Below, in pieces: positions 16,713 through 25,034 of a stretch of 64,000 nt of DNA. The stretch is from Micromonospora sp. WMMD1120 (GTDB taxonomy: Bacteria > Actinomycetota > Actinomycetes > Mycobacteriales > Micromonosporaceae). The notes beneath the pieces were generated by a model. It searched no databases. It was not told where the DNA came from and saw only the letters and a list, made by a program, of their open reading frames with translations. The translations under genes and the position numbers were made by a program. How positions within the stretch are numbered: the first letter of the stretch is position 1; every line of letters begins with the position of its first letter. The stretch is from NCBI RefSeq assembly GCF_029626235.1, contig NZ_JARUBO010000005.1:3194501-3258500 (forward strand). The letters run 5' to 3'.

Positions 16713-16801
16713 TGGCCCCGCCCCGCCCCGCCTTGGGATGCGGGGGCGGGGCGGGGTGGGGCGCGGGATTGTCGGGGCGGGGGCGTGGGCGTGTGCGGGG
16801 T

Positions 16802-17659
16802 TCAGCGGCGGTTGTACTTGTACATGGTCAGGGTGCCGAAGACGAGTATGAATCCGGCGCTCCAGGTCAGTAGCCACATCGTGGCCGACGGGTCGGAGTC
16901 ACCGCTCATCACGCCGCGGATCGCGGACACCAACTGCGTCACCGGGTTGGCCTTCACGAACGCCTGGAGCCAGCCCGGCATGGTGCTCGGCTCGACGAAG
17001 ACGTTGCTCAGGAAGGTCAGCGGAAACAGCACCATCATGCTGACGCCCATCACCGACTTCTCGCTGCGCAGGATGAGCCCGAAGAACGTCCACACCCAGG
17101 AGAACGCGAACGAGAAGACGACGAGCAGCCCGATCCCGGCGACGACGCCGACCGCTCCACCCTCCGGTCGGAACCCGAGTGCCAGCCCCAGGCCCAGGAT
17201 CACCACCGCCGCGAGCACGTAGCGGAGCACGTCGCCGAAGATCATGCCGACCAGGGCGGACGGACGCCAGACGGGCAGCGTCCGGAACCTGTCGAAGATG
17301 CCCTTCTCGATGTCGGTGTTGAGGCCGATGCCGGTGTACATGGTGATCATGACGACGCTCGTCACCATGATGCCGGGCAGGAAGAACTGAAGGTATTCGC
17401 GCGGGCTTCCGGCGAGGGCGCCACCGAAGAGGTACGTGAACATCAGCACCATGATGATCGGGAACGCGGTCACGTCGAAGAGCTGCTCCGGCACGTGCTT
17501 GATCTTCAGCATGGCGCGCCAGCCGAAGGTGAGCGACGCGCTGAGCGGGCTGGGTCGGGGCGGCCGGGCGCCGGGCGCGAGCACTGTCGACAGCGCCTCG
17601 GCGGACGGGACGTAGACGGACGGCGCCCGTTCGGCGGTAGTGGTCGTGGTGTCGGTCAT
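16802..17659 (-). CDS. ABC-2 type exporter permease (DrrB-like)
   Basis: 285 residues with six predicted membrane helices (for example [59 protein letters not shown]). It has the DrrB-family signature around [25 protein letters not shown] and [28 protein letters not shown]. Together with the ATPase encoded just upstream it should form a drug or lipid exporter of the daunorubicin-resistance type. The ATG overlaps the ATPase stop (ATGA). Substrate unknown; no biosynthetic cluster is nearby, so self-resistance is not implied. Confidence 0.92.
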   Translation of the reverse strand: MTDTTTTTAERAPSVYVPSAEALSTVLAPGARPPRPSPLSASLTFGWRAMLKIKHVPEQLFDVTAFPIIMVLMFTYLFGGALAGSPREYLQFFLPGIMVTSVVMITMYTGIGLNTDIEKGIFDRFRTLPVWRPSALVGMIFGDVLRYVLAAVVILGLGLALGFRPEGGAVGVVAGIGLLVVFSFAFSWVWTFFGLILRSEKSVMGVSMMVLFPLTFLSNVFVEPSTMPGWLQAFVKANPVTQLVSAIRGVMSGDSDPSATMWLLTWSAGFILVFGTLTMYKYNRR

Positions 17660-18669
17660 CGGGCTGCCTCCAGGTGCTCGTCGTGCTCGTCGGCGGGCAC
17701 GGCGGGGTGATCGGTCAGGGCCAGGAAGACCTCGTCCAGGCTGGGCTGGCCGAGGGAGAAGTTGTCCACGACGATCCCGGCCCGGGAGAGGTCACTGAGG
17801 AGTCGGGCGGCCTGGGCGCTGGCGTCGAGGTCGGTGCCGGCCTCACCGACCCGGGCGGTCAACGCCACCGGGTCGGCGGCGAGCTGCACCGGCACCTCGA
17901 GCGCCTCGCGCAGCACCCGCTCCGCCTCGGGCCGCTGCCCCGGATCGCGCAGCCGCAGGTGCACGGTGCCGGAGCCGACCGACGACTTCAACTCACCCGG
18001 GGTGCCCTCCGCGATCACCCGGCCATGGTCGACGACTGCGATCCGTCCGGCGAGCTGGTCGGCTTCGTCGAGGTACTGCGTGGTCAGCAGGACTGTCGTG
18101 CCGTGCGACACCACCGCCCGCACGATCTCCCACACCTGGTTACGGCTGCGCGGGTCGAGACCCGTCGTCGGCTCGTCGAGGAAGAGCAGATCGGGGGTGT
18201 TGAGGATGCTGGCGGCGATGTCGATGCGCCGGCGCATGCCACCCGAGTACTTCTTCACCTGGCGGTCGCTGGCGTCGGTCAGACCGAACGCGGCGAGCAG
18301 GGCCGCCGCGCGCTCGCGGGCGGCCGGCTTGCGTAGGCCGAGCAGGCGGCCCAGGAGCACCAGGTTCTCCGTACCGGTCAGGTCCTCGTCCACTGAGGCG
18401 TACTGGCCGGTGAGGCTGACCCGGGAGCGGACCTTGTCGGCCTCGGCGACAACGTCGTGTCCGAAGACCCGGGCCGAGCCGCCGTCGGGCCGCAGCAGCG
18501 TCGCGAGCACCCGGACGGCGGTGGTCTTGCCCGCGCCGTTCGGGCCGAGCAGCCCGTAGACGGTGCCGGCGGGCACCCGCAGGTCGATGCCGGCCAACGC
18601 GCGGGTGTCCCCGAACGAGCGGGTGAGCCCCTCGGCCTCGATGGCCAGGCCGGTGCTGCGTCTACTCAT
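17656..18669 (-). CDS. ABC exporter ATP-binding protein (DrrA-like)
   Basis: 337 residues from the ATG at 18669, which has AAAGG eight bases upstream; a longer frame to 18957 is arginine-rich and rejected. Walker A is GPNGAGKTT (about 41-49), the signature is KYSGGMRRR, Walker B is [16 protein letters not shown], and the switch His lies in [14 protein letters not shown]-terminal 100-residue extension ([17 protein letters not shown]) is typical of DrrA proteins. It energises the permease at 16802-17659. The FMN reductase gene lies 27 bases upstream on the same strand and may be co-transcribed. Confidence 0.93.
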   Translation of the reverse strand: MSRRSTGLAIEAEGLTRSFGDTRALAGIDLRVPAGTVYGLLGPNGAGKTTAVRVLATLLRPDGGSARVFGHDVVAEADKVRSRVSLTGQYASVDEDLTGTENLVLLGRLLGLRKPAARERAAALLAAFGLTDASDRQVKKYSGGMRRRIDIAASILNTPDLLFLDEPTTGLDPRSRNQVWEIVRAVVSHGTTVLLTTQYLDEADQLAGRIAVVDHGRVIAEGTPGELKSSVGSGTVHLRLRDPGQRPEAERVLREALEVPVQLAADPVALTARVGEAGTDLDASAQAARLLSDLSRAGIVVDNFSLGQPSLDEVFLALTDHPAVPADEHDEHLEAAR

Positions 18670-18695
18670 GTCGTACCTTTCGTTCTGGGCGTGGG

Positions 18696-19256
18696 TCAGG
18701 AGACGTAGGGACGGGCCGCCCGCGCGTCGCGGAGGGCCAGACCCCACCAGCGGAGCTGGTCGAGCAGAGCGTCGGCGTCGCGGCGCAGCTCGTCGACGCA
18801 CCGCGCTGTCGGCTCGCCGGCCAGCAGGTCGATCCCGACGACGTCGCGCACCATCATCGCGTGCAGTGCGGTGAAGACGGTGCGGAGCTGGTCGACGGCG
18901 TGCAGACCGGTGGACCGACAGCCGTACGACACGAAGCCGACCGCCTTGGCCTGCCACTCGTCATACGCGTAGTCGATCGCCTGTTTCAAGGGTGCCGGGA
19001 AACTGTGGTTGTACTCGGGGGTGACCACGACGAACGCGTCCGCCCGACCGACAGCGCCGACGAACGCCCGGATGGATGCTGTCGGCTCCGCGGGAAAGCT
19101 TGCCGGAAAGTCGTAGTCGCTGAGGTCAACGACGGTGACCGTCAGGTCGTCGTGCCGCTCGGCCTGCTCCACGAACCAGCGGGCGACCCGGTCGCCGGCC
19201 CGCCCCTCCCGGGTGCTGCCGACGATCACGGCGATCCGTAACGGTGTCACCGCCAC
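18696..19256 (-). CDS. NADPH-dependent FMN reductase
   Basis: 186 residues. The flavodoxin-like fold is clear: phosphate loop [16 protein letters not shown] at 12-27, and [20 protein letters not shown] at about 77-96, the family signature that binds FMN and contacts the substrate. Predicted to reduce FMN, quinones or azo compounds with NAD(P)H. It is followed by the drrAB-like pair on the same strand. A 31-bp palindrome lies in the divergent promoter region 35 bases upstream. Confidence 0.9.
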   Translation of the reverse strand: MAVTPLRIAVIVGSTREGRAGDRVARWFVEQAERHDDLTVTVVDLSDYDFPASFPAEPTASIRAFVGAVGRADAFVVVTPEYNHSFPAPLKQAIDYAYDEWQAKAVGFVSYGCRSTGLHAVDQLRTVFTALHAMMVRDVVGIDLLAGEPTARCVDELRRDADALLDQLRWWGLALRDARAARPYVS

Positions 19257-19290
19257 CCCCTCTCACTGTCAGGGCGCGAGGCGGCGATCG

Positions 19291-19321
19291 GCCGCCCGCT
19301 AGATCCGATCTAGCGGGCGGC
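19291..19321. promoter_or_regulatory. 31-bp near-perfect palindrome in divergent promoter region
   Basis: GCCGCCCGCTAGATC (19291-19305) and GATCTAGCGGGCGGC (19307-19321) are exact reverse complements around a single central C. It lies 35 bases before the FMN reductase start and 60 before the GNAT start. The symmetry fits a dimeric repressor operator for both genes better than a terminator, as both neighbours are transcribed away from it. Confidence 0.6.
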
Positions 19322-19380
19322 GTTTCGGCGGGAAATGTCGGTGGGGTCGGCTTGACTGGGACCGACGAACAGGGGACGGA

Positions 19381-19896
19381 ATGACACAGGTGCGCATCGA
19401 GCCGTGGCGCGACGACGACCTCGACCTGCTGCGGCAGCTCAACTCACCGGAGACGCGCCAGCACACCGGCGGTCCGGAGAGCGACGAGCAGGTGCTCGCC
19501 CGGCACGACCGGTACGTGCACTTCGCCGACACCGGGCAGGGGTGCATGTTCACACTCGTGCTGCCGGACGGCGCGCGGGTCGGCAGCGTCGGCTACTGGG
19601 CCCGCGAGTGGCGCGAGCAGCAGGTGTACGAGCTGGGCTGGGCGATGCTGCCCGCGTACCGGGGGCGAGGGCTGGCCACCGCCGCGGTGCGCGCGGCCCT
19701 CGACGTGGTCCGCGGCCGGCGGGATCGCCGCTACGCGCACGCCTACCCGTCGGTGGACAACCCCGCCTCGAACGCGGTGTGTCACAAGGCGGGGTTCACG
19801 CTGCTCGGCGAGATCGATTTCGAATACCCACCGGGGCACCTGATGCGCGCCAACGACTGGCAGCTCGACCTGACCGTCCCGCCGACCGAAGGTTGA
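19381..19896 (+). CDS. GNAT family N-acetyltransferase (RimJ/RimL-like)
   Basis: 171 residues. Motif A is seen in VYELGWAMLPAYRGRGLATAAVRAAL (about 83-108), where RGRGLA binds the acetyl-CoA pyrophosphate, and motif B in AHAYPSVDNPASNAVCHKAGFTLLGEIDF. The layout resembles RimJ/RimL-type acetyltransferases that modify protein N-termini or small amines, but the substrate is not evident. GGGGACGGA before the ATG serves as ribosome binding site. The last codons form the left arm of its own terminator. Divergent from the FMN reductase gene. Confidence 0.88.
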   Translation: MTQVRIEPWRDDDLDLLRQLNSPETRQHTGGPESDEQVLARHDRYVHFADTGQGCMFTLVLPDGARVGSVGYWAREWREQQVYELGWAMLPAYRGRGLATAAVRAALDVVRGRRDRRYAHAYPSVDNPASNAVCHKAGFTLLGEIDFEYPPGHLMRANDWQLDLTVPPTEG

Positions 19897-19908
19897 GGTC
19901 GGCGGGAC
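19876..19908 (+). terminator. Terminator hairpin overlapping the GNAT stop codon
   Basis: GTCCCGCCGACC (19876-19887) and GGTCGGCGGGAC (19897-19908) form a 12-bp perfect stem with a nine-base loop. The left arm codes for the last residues of the acetyltransferase and the TGA lies in the loop. The next gene is convergent, so it can serve both. Confidence 0.7.
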
Positions 19909-19968
19909 GGAGACGGCGCTGCCACGGCCACGGGACGGGCCACGGCGACGGAACGGCCTGCCGGCAGG

Positions 19969-20955
19969 TCACCAGGTGGTGTCGAGGCGGTGCCGCTGCT
20001 CGGCGGTCAGCTCCAGGTCCACCGCCGCCAGGCTCTCCTCCAGTTGCGCCACCGAGGAGGCGCCCACCAGCGGAATGGACGGCAGCTCGCCGCCCAGCAA
20101 CCAGGCGAGCACCACCTGGTTGACCGTCGCGCCGCACTGCTCGGCCACGTCCCGCAGCGCCGCCAGTCGCCGGGGTGCGCTCGGCAGGTCGTACGCCGCG
20201 CTGAGCGGTTTGTCGGTCCGGGTGTAGGCCCCCTTGAGCAGCGGCGAGTACGCCACCAGCGTCAGCTCGGGTTCCGCGCGCAGGTAACTGAGCAGGTCAC
20301 CGCCGACGCCGCCCGGCTCGCCGTCCGGGTCCAGGTCGCTGGCCAGGTCGGTGCGGTTCGGCAGGTAACTGCGGTGGTACTGGAGCACCTCGTACCCGGG
20401 CAGCCCGGCGGCGGCGGCCAGCGCGCGGGCCCGCTCCACCCGCCAGGCCCGGTGGTTGCTCGCGCCCAGCAGACCGACGGTGCCCTCGGCGACCAGCTCG
20501 GCGAAGCCCTCCACGGTCTCCTGGAGTGGCACCGTGCGGTCCTCGATGTGCGCGTAGAGCAGGTCCAGTCGTTCCACGCCGAGCCGGTCCCGGCTGCGCT
20601 CCGCCGACTCGCGGATCACCTTCGCGGACAGGCCCTCGGCGTTGTCCAGGTAGCTGGTGCCCGGCGCCAGCGGCCGGGCGCCCAGCTTCGTGGCGATGAC
20701 GATCTCGGCTCCGATGCCCCGGCTGCGTCGCCACCGGCCGAGCAGCTCCTCGCTCTGCCCGCCCTGCCCGCCGTCCACCCAGAAGGCGTAGTTGTCGGAC
20801 GTGTCGATGAACGTGCCGCCGGCCTCGACGTACCGGTCGAGGATCGCGTACGAGGTGGCCTCGTCGGTGGCGCTGCCGAAGAGCATCGCGCCGAGGCTGA
20901 GCACGCTCACCTCGCGCCGGGTGGCCGGGTCGGCGCCGATCGTGCGGTACCGCAT
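19969..20955 (-). CDS. Aldo/keto reductase
   Basis: 328 residues. GAAGGAG precedes the ATG. Typical features are TFIDTSDNYAFWVDGGQGGQSEELLGRW, the catalytic Asp/Tyr region at about residues 50-60, VIATKLGARP with the Lys near 90, DLLYAHIEDRTVPLQET, and the C-terminal NADP-binding stretch IPLVGASSVAQLEESL. It should reduce carbonyl compounds with NADPH. The gene lies behind a MerR-type promoter at 20998-21028, which suggests induction by a small electrophile or redox signal sensed by a regulator encoded elsewhere. Confidence 0.92.
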   Translation of the reverse strand: MRYRTIGADPATRREVSVLSLGAMLFGSATDEATSYAILDRYVEAGGTFIDTSDNYAFWVDGGQGGQSEELLGRWRRSRGIGAEIVIATKLGARPLAPGTSYLDNAEGLSAKVIRESAERSRDRLGVERLDLLYAHIEDRTVPLQETVEGFAELVAEGTVGLLGASNHRAWRVERARALAAAAGLPGYEVLQYHRSYLPNRTDLASDLDPDGEPGGVGGDLLSYLRAEPELTLVAYSPLLKGAYTRTDKPLSAAYDLPSAPRRLAALRDVAEQCGATVNQVVLAWLLGGELPSIPLVGASSVAQLEESLAAVDLELTAEQRHRLDTTW

Positions 20956-20997
20956 GGGGATCTCCTTCCGTGCGCCCTACCGGTGGGCGCACCGATC

Positions 20998-21028
20998 ACC
21001 CTGCAGGCTGGAGCGCGCTCCAGGTCAA
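20998..21028 (-). promoter_or_regulatory. MerR-family promoter with 19-bp spacer and palindromic operator
   Basis: On the minus strand TTGACC (21023-21028) is separated by 19 bases from CAGGGT (20998-21003). The spacer contains the perfect palindrome CTGGAGCGCGCTCCAG (21008-21023). An overlong spacer filled by a dyad is the hallmark of promoters twisted open by MerR-family activators. It lies about 40 bases before the aldo/keto reductase start. No MerR gene is in the window. Confidence 0.75.
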
Positions 21029-21038
21029 GCGTCGACGG

Positions 21039-21794
21039 TCACCAGGGCAGCGGGCCGTACCCGCCGCCGGCGTCCATCTGGTAGCCCCAGAGCTGGCCGC
21101 TCGGCCCGTCCGCGGGCAGCGTCGCCAGTCGCACGCTCACCTCGGCGCCCTGCTCGGCGCTGCGGAAGCCGCTGTTGCCGTTGAAATCGGTGGCGCAGTA
21201 GCCCGGGTTGGCCGCGTTCACCTTGATCGGGGTGTCCCGCAGCTCCTTGGCGTACATGGCGGTGAGCATGTTCAGCGCCGCCTTCGACGACGGGTAGGGC
21301 ACCGAGGTCAGCCCGAACAGCGCCCCGTTCGGGTCGGTCATCACGGTGATCGAGCCGACCTCGCTGGAGACGTTGACGATCCGCGCGGCCGGGGCCCGAC
21401 GCAGCGCCGGCAGCAGGGCGTTGGTCACCGCCGCCACGCCGAAGACGTTCGTCTCGTACAGCCGGCGCAGGGTCGCCACCGTCGTCTCGCTGGGCAGCCC
21501 GCTCGTACCGTCGGCGAGGACGATGCCGGCGTTGTTGACCAGGACGTCCAGCCGGCCGTAGTCAGCCTCGACCAGCGTCGCGACGGCCGCCACCGACTCG
21601 GCGTCGGTGACGTCCAGTGGCACGAAGCGGGCGTCGACGCCGCCGTCGCGCAGCCTGCGCTCGGCGGCCCGGCCGCGCTCGGCGTCCCGCGCCCCGACCA
21701 GGACTGTCATGCCGAGGCTGCCGAGCTGCCCGGCGGTGGCGAAGCCGATTCCCTTGTTGGCCCCGGTGACCAGGGCGATCATGTTCGTCGTCAT
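21039..21794 (-). CDS. Short-chain dehydrogenase/reductase
   Basis: 251 residues from the ATG at 21794. The glycine-rich NADP loop TGANKGIGFATA is at 10-21, NNAG near 90, the catalytic Ser in IVNVSSEVGS, and YPSSKAALN supplies the catalytic Tyr and Lys. NPGYCATDFN follows. The sequence resembles carbonyl-reductase-like SDRs. A longer frame extends to 22787 but runs antisense through the regulator gene and is rejected. It is divergent from the HTH regulator at 21897, which probably controls it. Confidence 0.92.
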   Translation of the reverse strand: MTTNMIALVTGANKGIGFATAGQLGSLGMTVLVGARDAERGRAAERRLRDGGVDARFVPLDVTDAESVAAVATLVEADYGRLDVLVNNAGIVLADGTSGLPSETTVATLRRLYETNVFGVAAVTNALLPALRRAPAARIVNVSSEVGSITVMTDPNGALFGLTSVPYPSSKAALNMLTAMYAKELRDTPIKVNAANPGYCATDFNGNSGFRSAEQGAEVSVRLATLPADGPSGQLWGYQMDAGGGYGPLPW

Positions 21795-21896
21795 GCCGTC
21801 GACGATGTCCGGACGGCGGCGACGGTGGGAGAGACCGGTGCAGGCTGGGTCCAGCGGTACCACCCTCGCCGCCGCCGGTTGCGGCAAGCTGGGGAG

Positions 21897-22748
21897 ATGG
21901 ACCGCACCTGCCTGCGACGCGACGAACTGGCGGCGTTCCTGCGCAGCCGCCGCGCCCGGTTGCGCCCCGCCGAGGTCGGCCTCCCCGACGGGGTACGGCG
22001 TCGCACCCCCGGCCTGCGCCGGCAGGAGGTGGCCCAGCTCGCTGGCATGTCTGTCGACTACTACATCCGCATCGAGCAGGCCCGCGGCCCGCAGCCGTCC
22101 CGGCAGGTGCTCTCCGCGTTGGCCCGGGCGCTGCTGCTGACCCGGGACGAGCGCGAGTACCTGTTCCGGGTGGCGGGGGAGAGCCCGCCGGCGAAGGCCG
22201 GACCGAGCCGGGAGGTGACGCCCGGACTGCGGCACCTCATCGACGCGATGACCGAGACTCCGGCGTACCTCGTCGACGCGGCGTACCACGTGCTGGCCTG
22301 GAACCGGCTCGCCACGTACTTCGTCGGGGATCTTGCGACGGTGCCCACCGCGGACCGCAACATGATTCGCATGATCTTCCGTCAACCCGCGGCGGCCCAC
22401 TCCTGGTCCGACCCGGAGATGGTCCGGTTCGTCCGTACCTCGGTCGCCGACCTGCGCGCCGCCTACGGTCGCTATCCCGGCGACCGGGCGGTGCAGGACC
22501 TGGTGACCGAGCTGCTCGGTGCCTCGCCCCGGTTCGCCCAGCTCTGGGCCGAACACGAGGTGGCCGAACGGCGACCCGTCGTGAAGCGGGTGCCGCACCC
22601 GGAACTGGGGCCGTTGGAGTTCGAGTGTCGGGTGCTGCACGTGCCGGAGACCGACCAGCGGATGATCGTCTACGTCCCGGAGCCGGGCTCGCCGACCCAG
22701 AGGGCGTTCCGCCGGCTCGCCGAGCGCGTCGCCATGGCCGGGCCGTGA
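21897..22748 (+). CDS. HTH regulator of the MmyB/XRE type
   Basis: 283 residues from the ATG at 21897, preceded by GGGGAG. Residues 8-90 hold an XRE helix-turn-helix in the actinobacterial style: LAAFLRSRRARLRP, RRTPGLRRQEVAQLAGMSVDYYIRIEQARGPQPS. Residues 105-275 match the MmyB-like ligand-binding domain (TPAYLVDAAYHVLAWNRLATYF, RNMIRMIF, ELLGASPRFAQLWAEHEV), a PAS-related fold that binds fatty acids in the one family member with a structure. Such regulators are usually divergent from the oxidoreductase they repress; here that is the SDR at 21039-21794, 102 bases away. Confidence 0.93.
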   Translation: MDRTCLRRDELAAFLRSRRARLRPAEVGLPDGVRRRTPGLRRQEVAQLAGMSVDYYIRIEQARGPQPSRQVLSALARALLLTRDEREYLFRVAGESPPAKAGPSREVTPGLRHLIDAMTETPAYLVDAAYHVLAWNRLATYFVGDLATVPTADRNMIRMIFRQPAAAHSWSDPEMVRFVRTSVADLRAAYGRYPGDRAVQDLVTELLGASPRFAQLWAEHEVAERRPVVKRVPHPELGPLEFECRVLHVPETDQRMIVYVPEPGSPTQRAFRRLAERVAMAGP

Positions 22749-22751
22749 GTG

Positions 22752-22785
22752 GTGCCGCGCCGGCATGGCCATGCCGGCGCGGCAC
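22752..22785. terminator. 34-bp perfect palindrome, bidirectional terminator
   Basis: Each arm is 17 bases (22752-22768 and 22769-22785; left arm starts GTGCCGCGCCGGCATGG) with no spacer. It lies between the stop codons of convergent genes ending at 22748 and 22803, so it most likely terminates both. Confidence 0.8.
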
Positions 22786-22802
22786 ACCGCTCGTGGAAAG
22801 AG

Positions 22803-23654
22803 TCAGTTGGGCAGGTAGGCGAAGGTGTCCGGGTTCGGGCCCTGCCGCCCGGCCTCGCCCTTGTCCAGATTGGTGATCCGCTCCATCGCCGCGTCGTCCA
22901 ACTCGAAGTCGAAGATGCGGATGTTCTCCTCGATCCGCTTCGGGGTGGTCGACTTCGGGAAGACGATGTCGCCGCGCTGCACGTGCCAGCGGAGCACCAC
23001 CTGCGCCGGGGTCCGGCCGAGCTGCTCGGCGAGGTCGACCACCGTCGGGTCGTCGAGGACCTTGCCCTGCGCGATCGGCGACCACGCCTCGGTGAGGATG
23101 CCGTGCGCGCGGCCGTAGGCGCGGACCTCCTCGTTACCGAAGTACGGGTGCGCCTCGATCTGGTTGACCGCCGGCACCACGCTCGCCTCGTCGGCCAGCC
23201 GCTCCAGGTGCGGCACCTGGAAGTTCGACACGCCGACCGAGCGGGCCCGGCCGTCGCGCTGGAACTCCTCCAGCACCTTCCAGGTGGCGACGTAGTCGCC
23301 GTCGTACAGCGTCGGCAGCGGCCAGTGGATGAGGAACAGGTCGATGTAGTCCATCTTCAACGCCGACAGCGTCGAGTCGAACGCCCGGCGGGCGTCGTCG
23401 GGGCGGTGGAAGGCGTTGCTCAACTTGCTGGTCACGTAGACCGAGCCCCGGTCGAGGCCGGACTGGCGCACCGCCTCGCCGACCTCGGCCTCGTTGCCGT
23501 ACATCTCGGCGGTGTCGATGTGCCGGTAGCCCACCTCGAGCGCGGTGGTCACCGCGGCCACGGTGTCCTTCGGCTCGATCTGGAACACCCCGAAGCCGAG
23601 CTGTGGAATGGTGCTGCCGTCGTTCAGGCTGATGTCGGGAATGGTGTTGGCCAC
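22803..23654 (-). CDS. Aldo/keto reductase (2,5-diketo-gluconate reductase-like)
   Basis: 283 residues from the GTG at 23654, chosen because GAAGGAG lies just upstream; the frame extends to 23723 without a ribosome binding site. Catalytic residues are in GYRHIDTAEMYGNEAEVGEA (Asp and Tyr), VYVTSKLSNAFH (Lys) and LFLIHWPLP (His). VFPKSTTPKRIEENI is the NADPH 2'-phosphate loop. A close relative of the reductase at 55359-56147. Predicted to reduce aldehydes, ketones or keto-sugars. Confidence 0.92.
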   Translation of the reverse strand: MANTIPDISLNDGSTIPQLGFGVFQIEPKDTVAAVTTALEVGYRHIDTAEMYGNEAEVGEAVRQSGLDRGSVYVTSKLSNAFHRPDDARRAFDSTLSALKMDYIDLFLIHWPLPTLYDGDYVATWKVLEEFQRDGRARSVGVSNFQVPHLERLADEASVVPAVNQIEAHPYFGNEEVRAYGRAHGILTEAWSPIAQGKVLDDPTVVDLAEQLGRTPAQVVLRWHVQRGDIVFPKSTTPKRIEENIRIFDFELDDAAMERITNLDKGEAGRQGPNPDTFAYLPN

Positions 23655-23781
23655 TGCGGCTCCTTCGCGTCGTCTTCGTTGCCTGTCATCCATACCCGGC
23701 AGGCCTGCCGAATCACCGCACAACGCGGCGTGACGCGGGCAACGCCGGGACGGTTCACCCGGTCGGGTGCCCCGCCGGCGG

Positions 23782-24321
23782 TCAGCCGTCGGCCATGGCG
23801 GCCAGGGCCCGCACCGACTTCCAGTTCCGGCTGGTCGCCACCACGCCGAGCTTCTTCTCCAGGTACGCGTTGGTGAACTTCGACCGCCCGTACCCGCCGT
23901 CGACGTAGTGCAGGAAGACCTCCCGGCCGGTCACCGTGAACGACACGTTCTCGGCGCCGGGCACGGCGAGAGCGGCCACCGCGGCCGGGGCCGGCGCTGT
24001 CGCGAGGAAGGCCACCATGAGCCGCGTGGGGTCGTCCTCCCGGTCGGCGTACGGGTTGCCGCCGGCCACCGCCGCCAGCTCCCGGCCGCTGCGCACCAGC
24101 ACCGGCACCGTCAGGGACAGCTCGTCGGCGAGCGCCCGCTCGATCCCGGCGGCCAGCTTCTCCGCGTCCCGCACCGTGCTGCCGAAGGCCACGTTGCCGC
24201 TCTGGAGGTACGTCTTCACGTCCTCGTGCCCGAGGTCGCCGACGATCCGGCGCAGGTCGGCCATCGCCAGGCGGGTGCTGCCGACGTTGACCCCGCGCAG
24301 CAGGGCGACGTACCGGGTCAT
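23782..24321 (-). CDS. DUF1697 family protein
   Basis: 179 residues with GGAGG before the ATG. The family hallmarks are all present: MTRYVALLRGVNVGS at the start, LGHEDVKTYLQSGNVAF, and HYVDGGYGRSKFTNAYLEKKLGVVATSRNWKSVRAL at the C-terminus, with the near-invariant T-R-N-W-x-S/T. Despite wide conservation the function of DUF1697 is not established. It lies downstream of the two-component system genes on the same strand with opposite neighbours, and no operon is obvious. Confidence 0.93.
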   Translation of the reverse strand: MTRYVALLRGVNVGSTRLAMADLRRIVGDLGHEDVKTYLQSGNVAFGSTVRDAEKLAAGIERALADELSLTVPVLVRSGRELAAVAGGNPYADREDDPTRLMVAFLATAPAPAAVAALAVPGAENVSFTVTGREVFLHYVDGGYGRSKFTNAYLEKKLGVVATSRNWKSVRALAAMADG

Positions 24322-24350
24322 GGTTCCTCCAGCGGGTGCGGGCGACGCGG

Positions 24351-25034
24351 TCAGCCTAGGCCGGTCGGTCCCGTCCCGCCGGGACCCACCAGGCCCGTCT
24401 CGTACGCGACGATGACCAGTTGCGCGCGGTCGCGCACCGCCAGCTTCGTCAACAACCGCCCGACGTGGGTCTTGACGGTGGCGGGGCTGAGGTGCAGGTG
24501 CGTGGCCAGCTCCGCGTTGGACAGGCCCCGGGCGATGAGCGTGAGCACCTCCCGTTCCCGTTCGGTCACCCCGTCGAGCTGTCGGGGCAGCGGCCGGCTC
24601 GGCTCCGGTCGCCGGGCGAACTCGTCGATCAGCCGGCGGGTCACCGTCGGCGCGAGCAGCCCCTCACCGGAGGCGACCACCCGGATGCCGGTCAACAGGT
24701 CGGCCGGCGGGGTGTCCTTGAGCAGGAAGCCGCTCGCCCCGGCGCGCAGCGCCCCGTAGACGTACTCGTCCAGGTCGAACGTCGTCAGGATGATGACCCG
24801 GGTGCCGGCCGTCGCCGGGTCGGCGCAGATCCTCCGGGTCGCCTCGATGCCGTCCATCTCCGGCATCCGGACGTCCATCAGCACCACGTCCGGCCGGTGC
24901 TGCCCGGTCAACGCCACAGCCTGCAACCCGTTGCCCGCCTCGGCCACCGTCGTGCAGTCCGCGCTGAGGTCCACCAGCAACCGGAAGCTGCCGCGCAGCA
25001 GCGCCTGGTCGTCGGCGATCAGCACGCGGATCAC
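24351..25034 (-). CDS. NarL-type response regulator, system 1
   Basis: 227 residues. The receiver domain (2-120) has the acidic pair DD near residue 8, phosphoacceptor Asp in PDVVLMDVRMPEMDG near 54, and Lys in GFLLKDTPPADLL. The LuxR-type helix-turn-helix is at about 155-215: LTPREREVL-like motif VTEREREVLTLIARGLSNAELATHLHLSPATVKTHVGRLLTKL. The ATG overlaps the stop of the kinase gene. It is likely to control the ABC exporter that starts at 26358 on the other strand. Confidence 0.95.
   Translation of the reverse strand: MIRVLIADDQALLRGSFRLLVDLSADCTTVAEAGNGLQAVALTGQHRPDVVLMDVRMPEMDGIEATRRICADPATAGTRVIILTTFDLDEYVYGALRAGASGFLLKDTPPADLLTGIRVVASGEGLLAPTVTRRLIDEFARRPEPSRPLPRQLDGVTEREREVLTLIARGLSNAELATHLHLSPATVKTHVGRLLTKLAVRDRAQLVIVAYETGLVGPGGTGPTGLG

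Larger units (their letters stand above)
16215..16801. other. Repeat-rich intergenic block
   Basis: This 587-base region between convergent genes holds no credible gene. It contains, in order: a C-rich, G-poor tract right after the ATPase stop (16215-16260), a long palindrome, a G-rich 14-bp tandem repeat, a second palindrome, a 10-bp minisatellite and a GC-rich tail (16713-16801). One plus-strand frame crosses it but codes only for Arg/Pro/Gly/Leu low-complexity sequence. Confidence 0.8.

Noticed and set aside
16328..16873. Reading frame across the minisatellite
   Set aside because: It encodes only repeats of Pro-Ala-Arg-Leu-Gly type produced by the 10-bp repeat; there is no ribosome binding site or homology signal.
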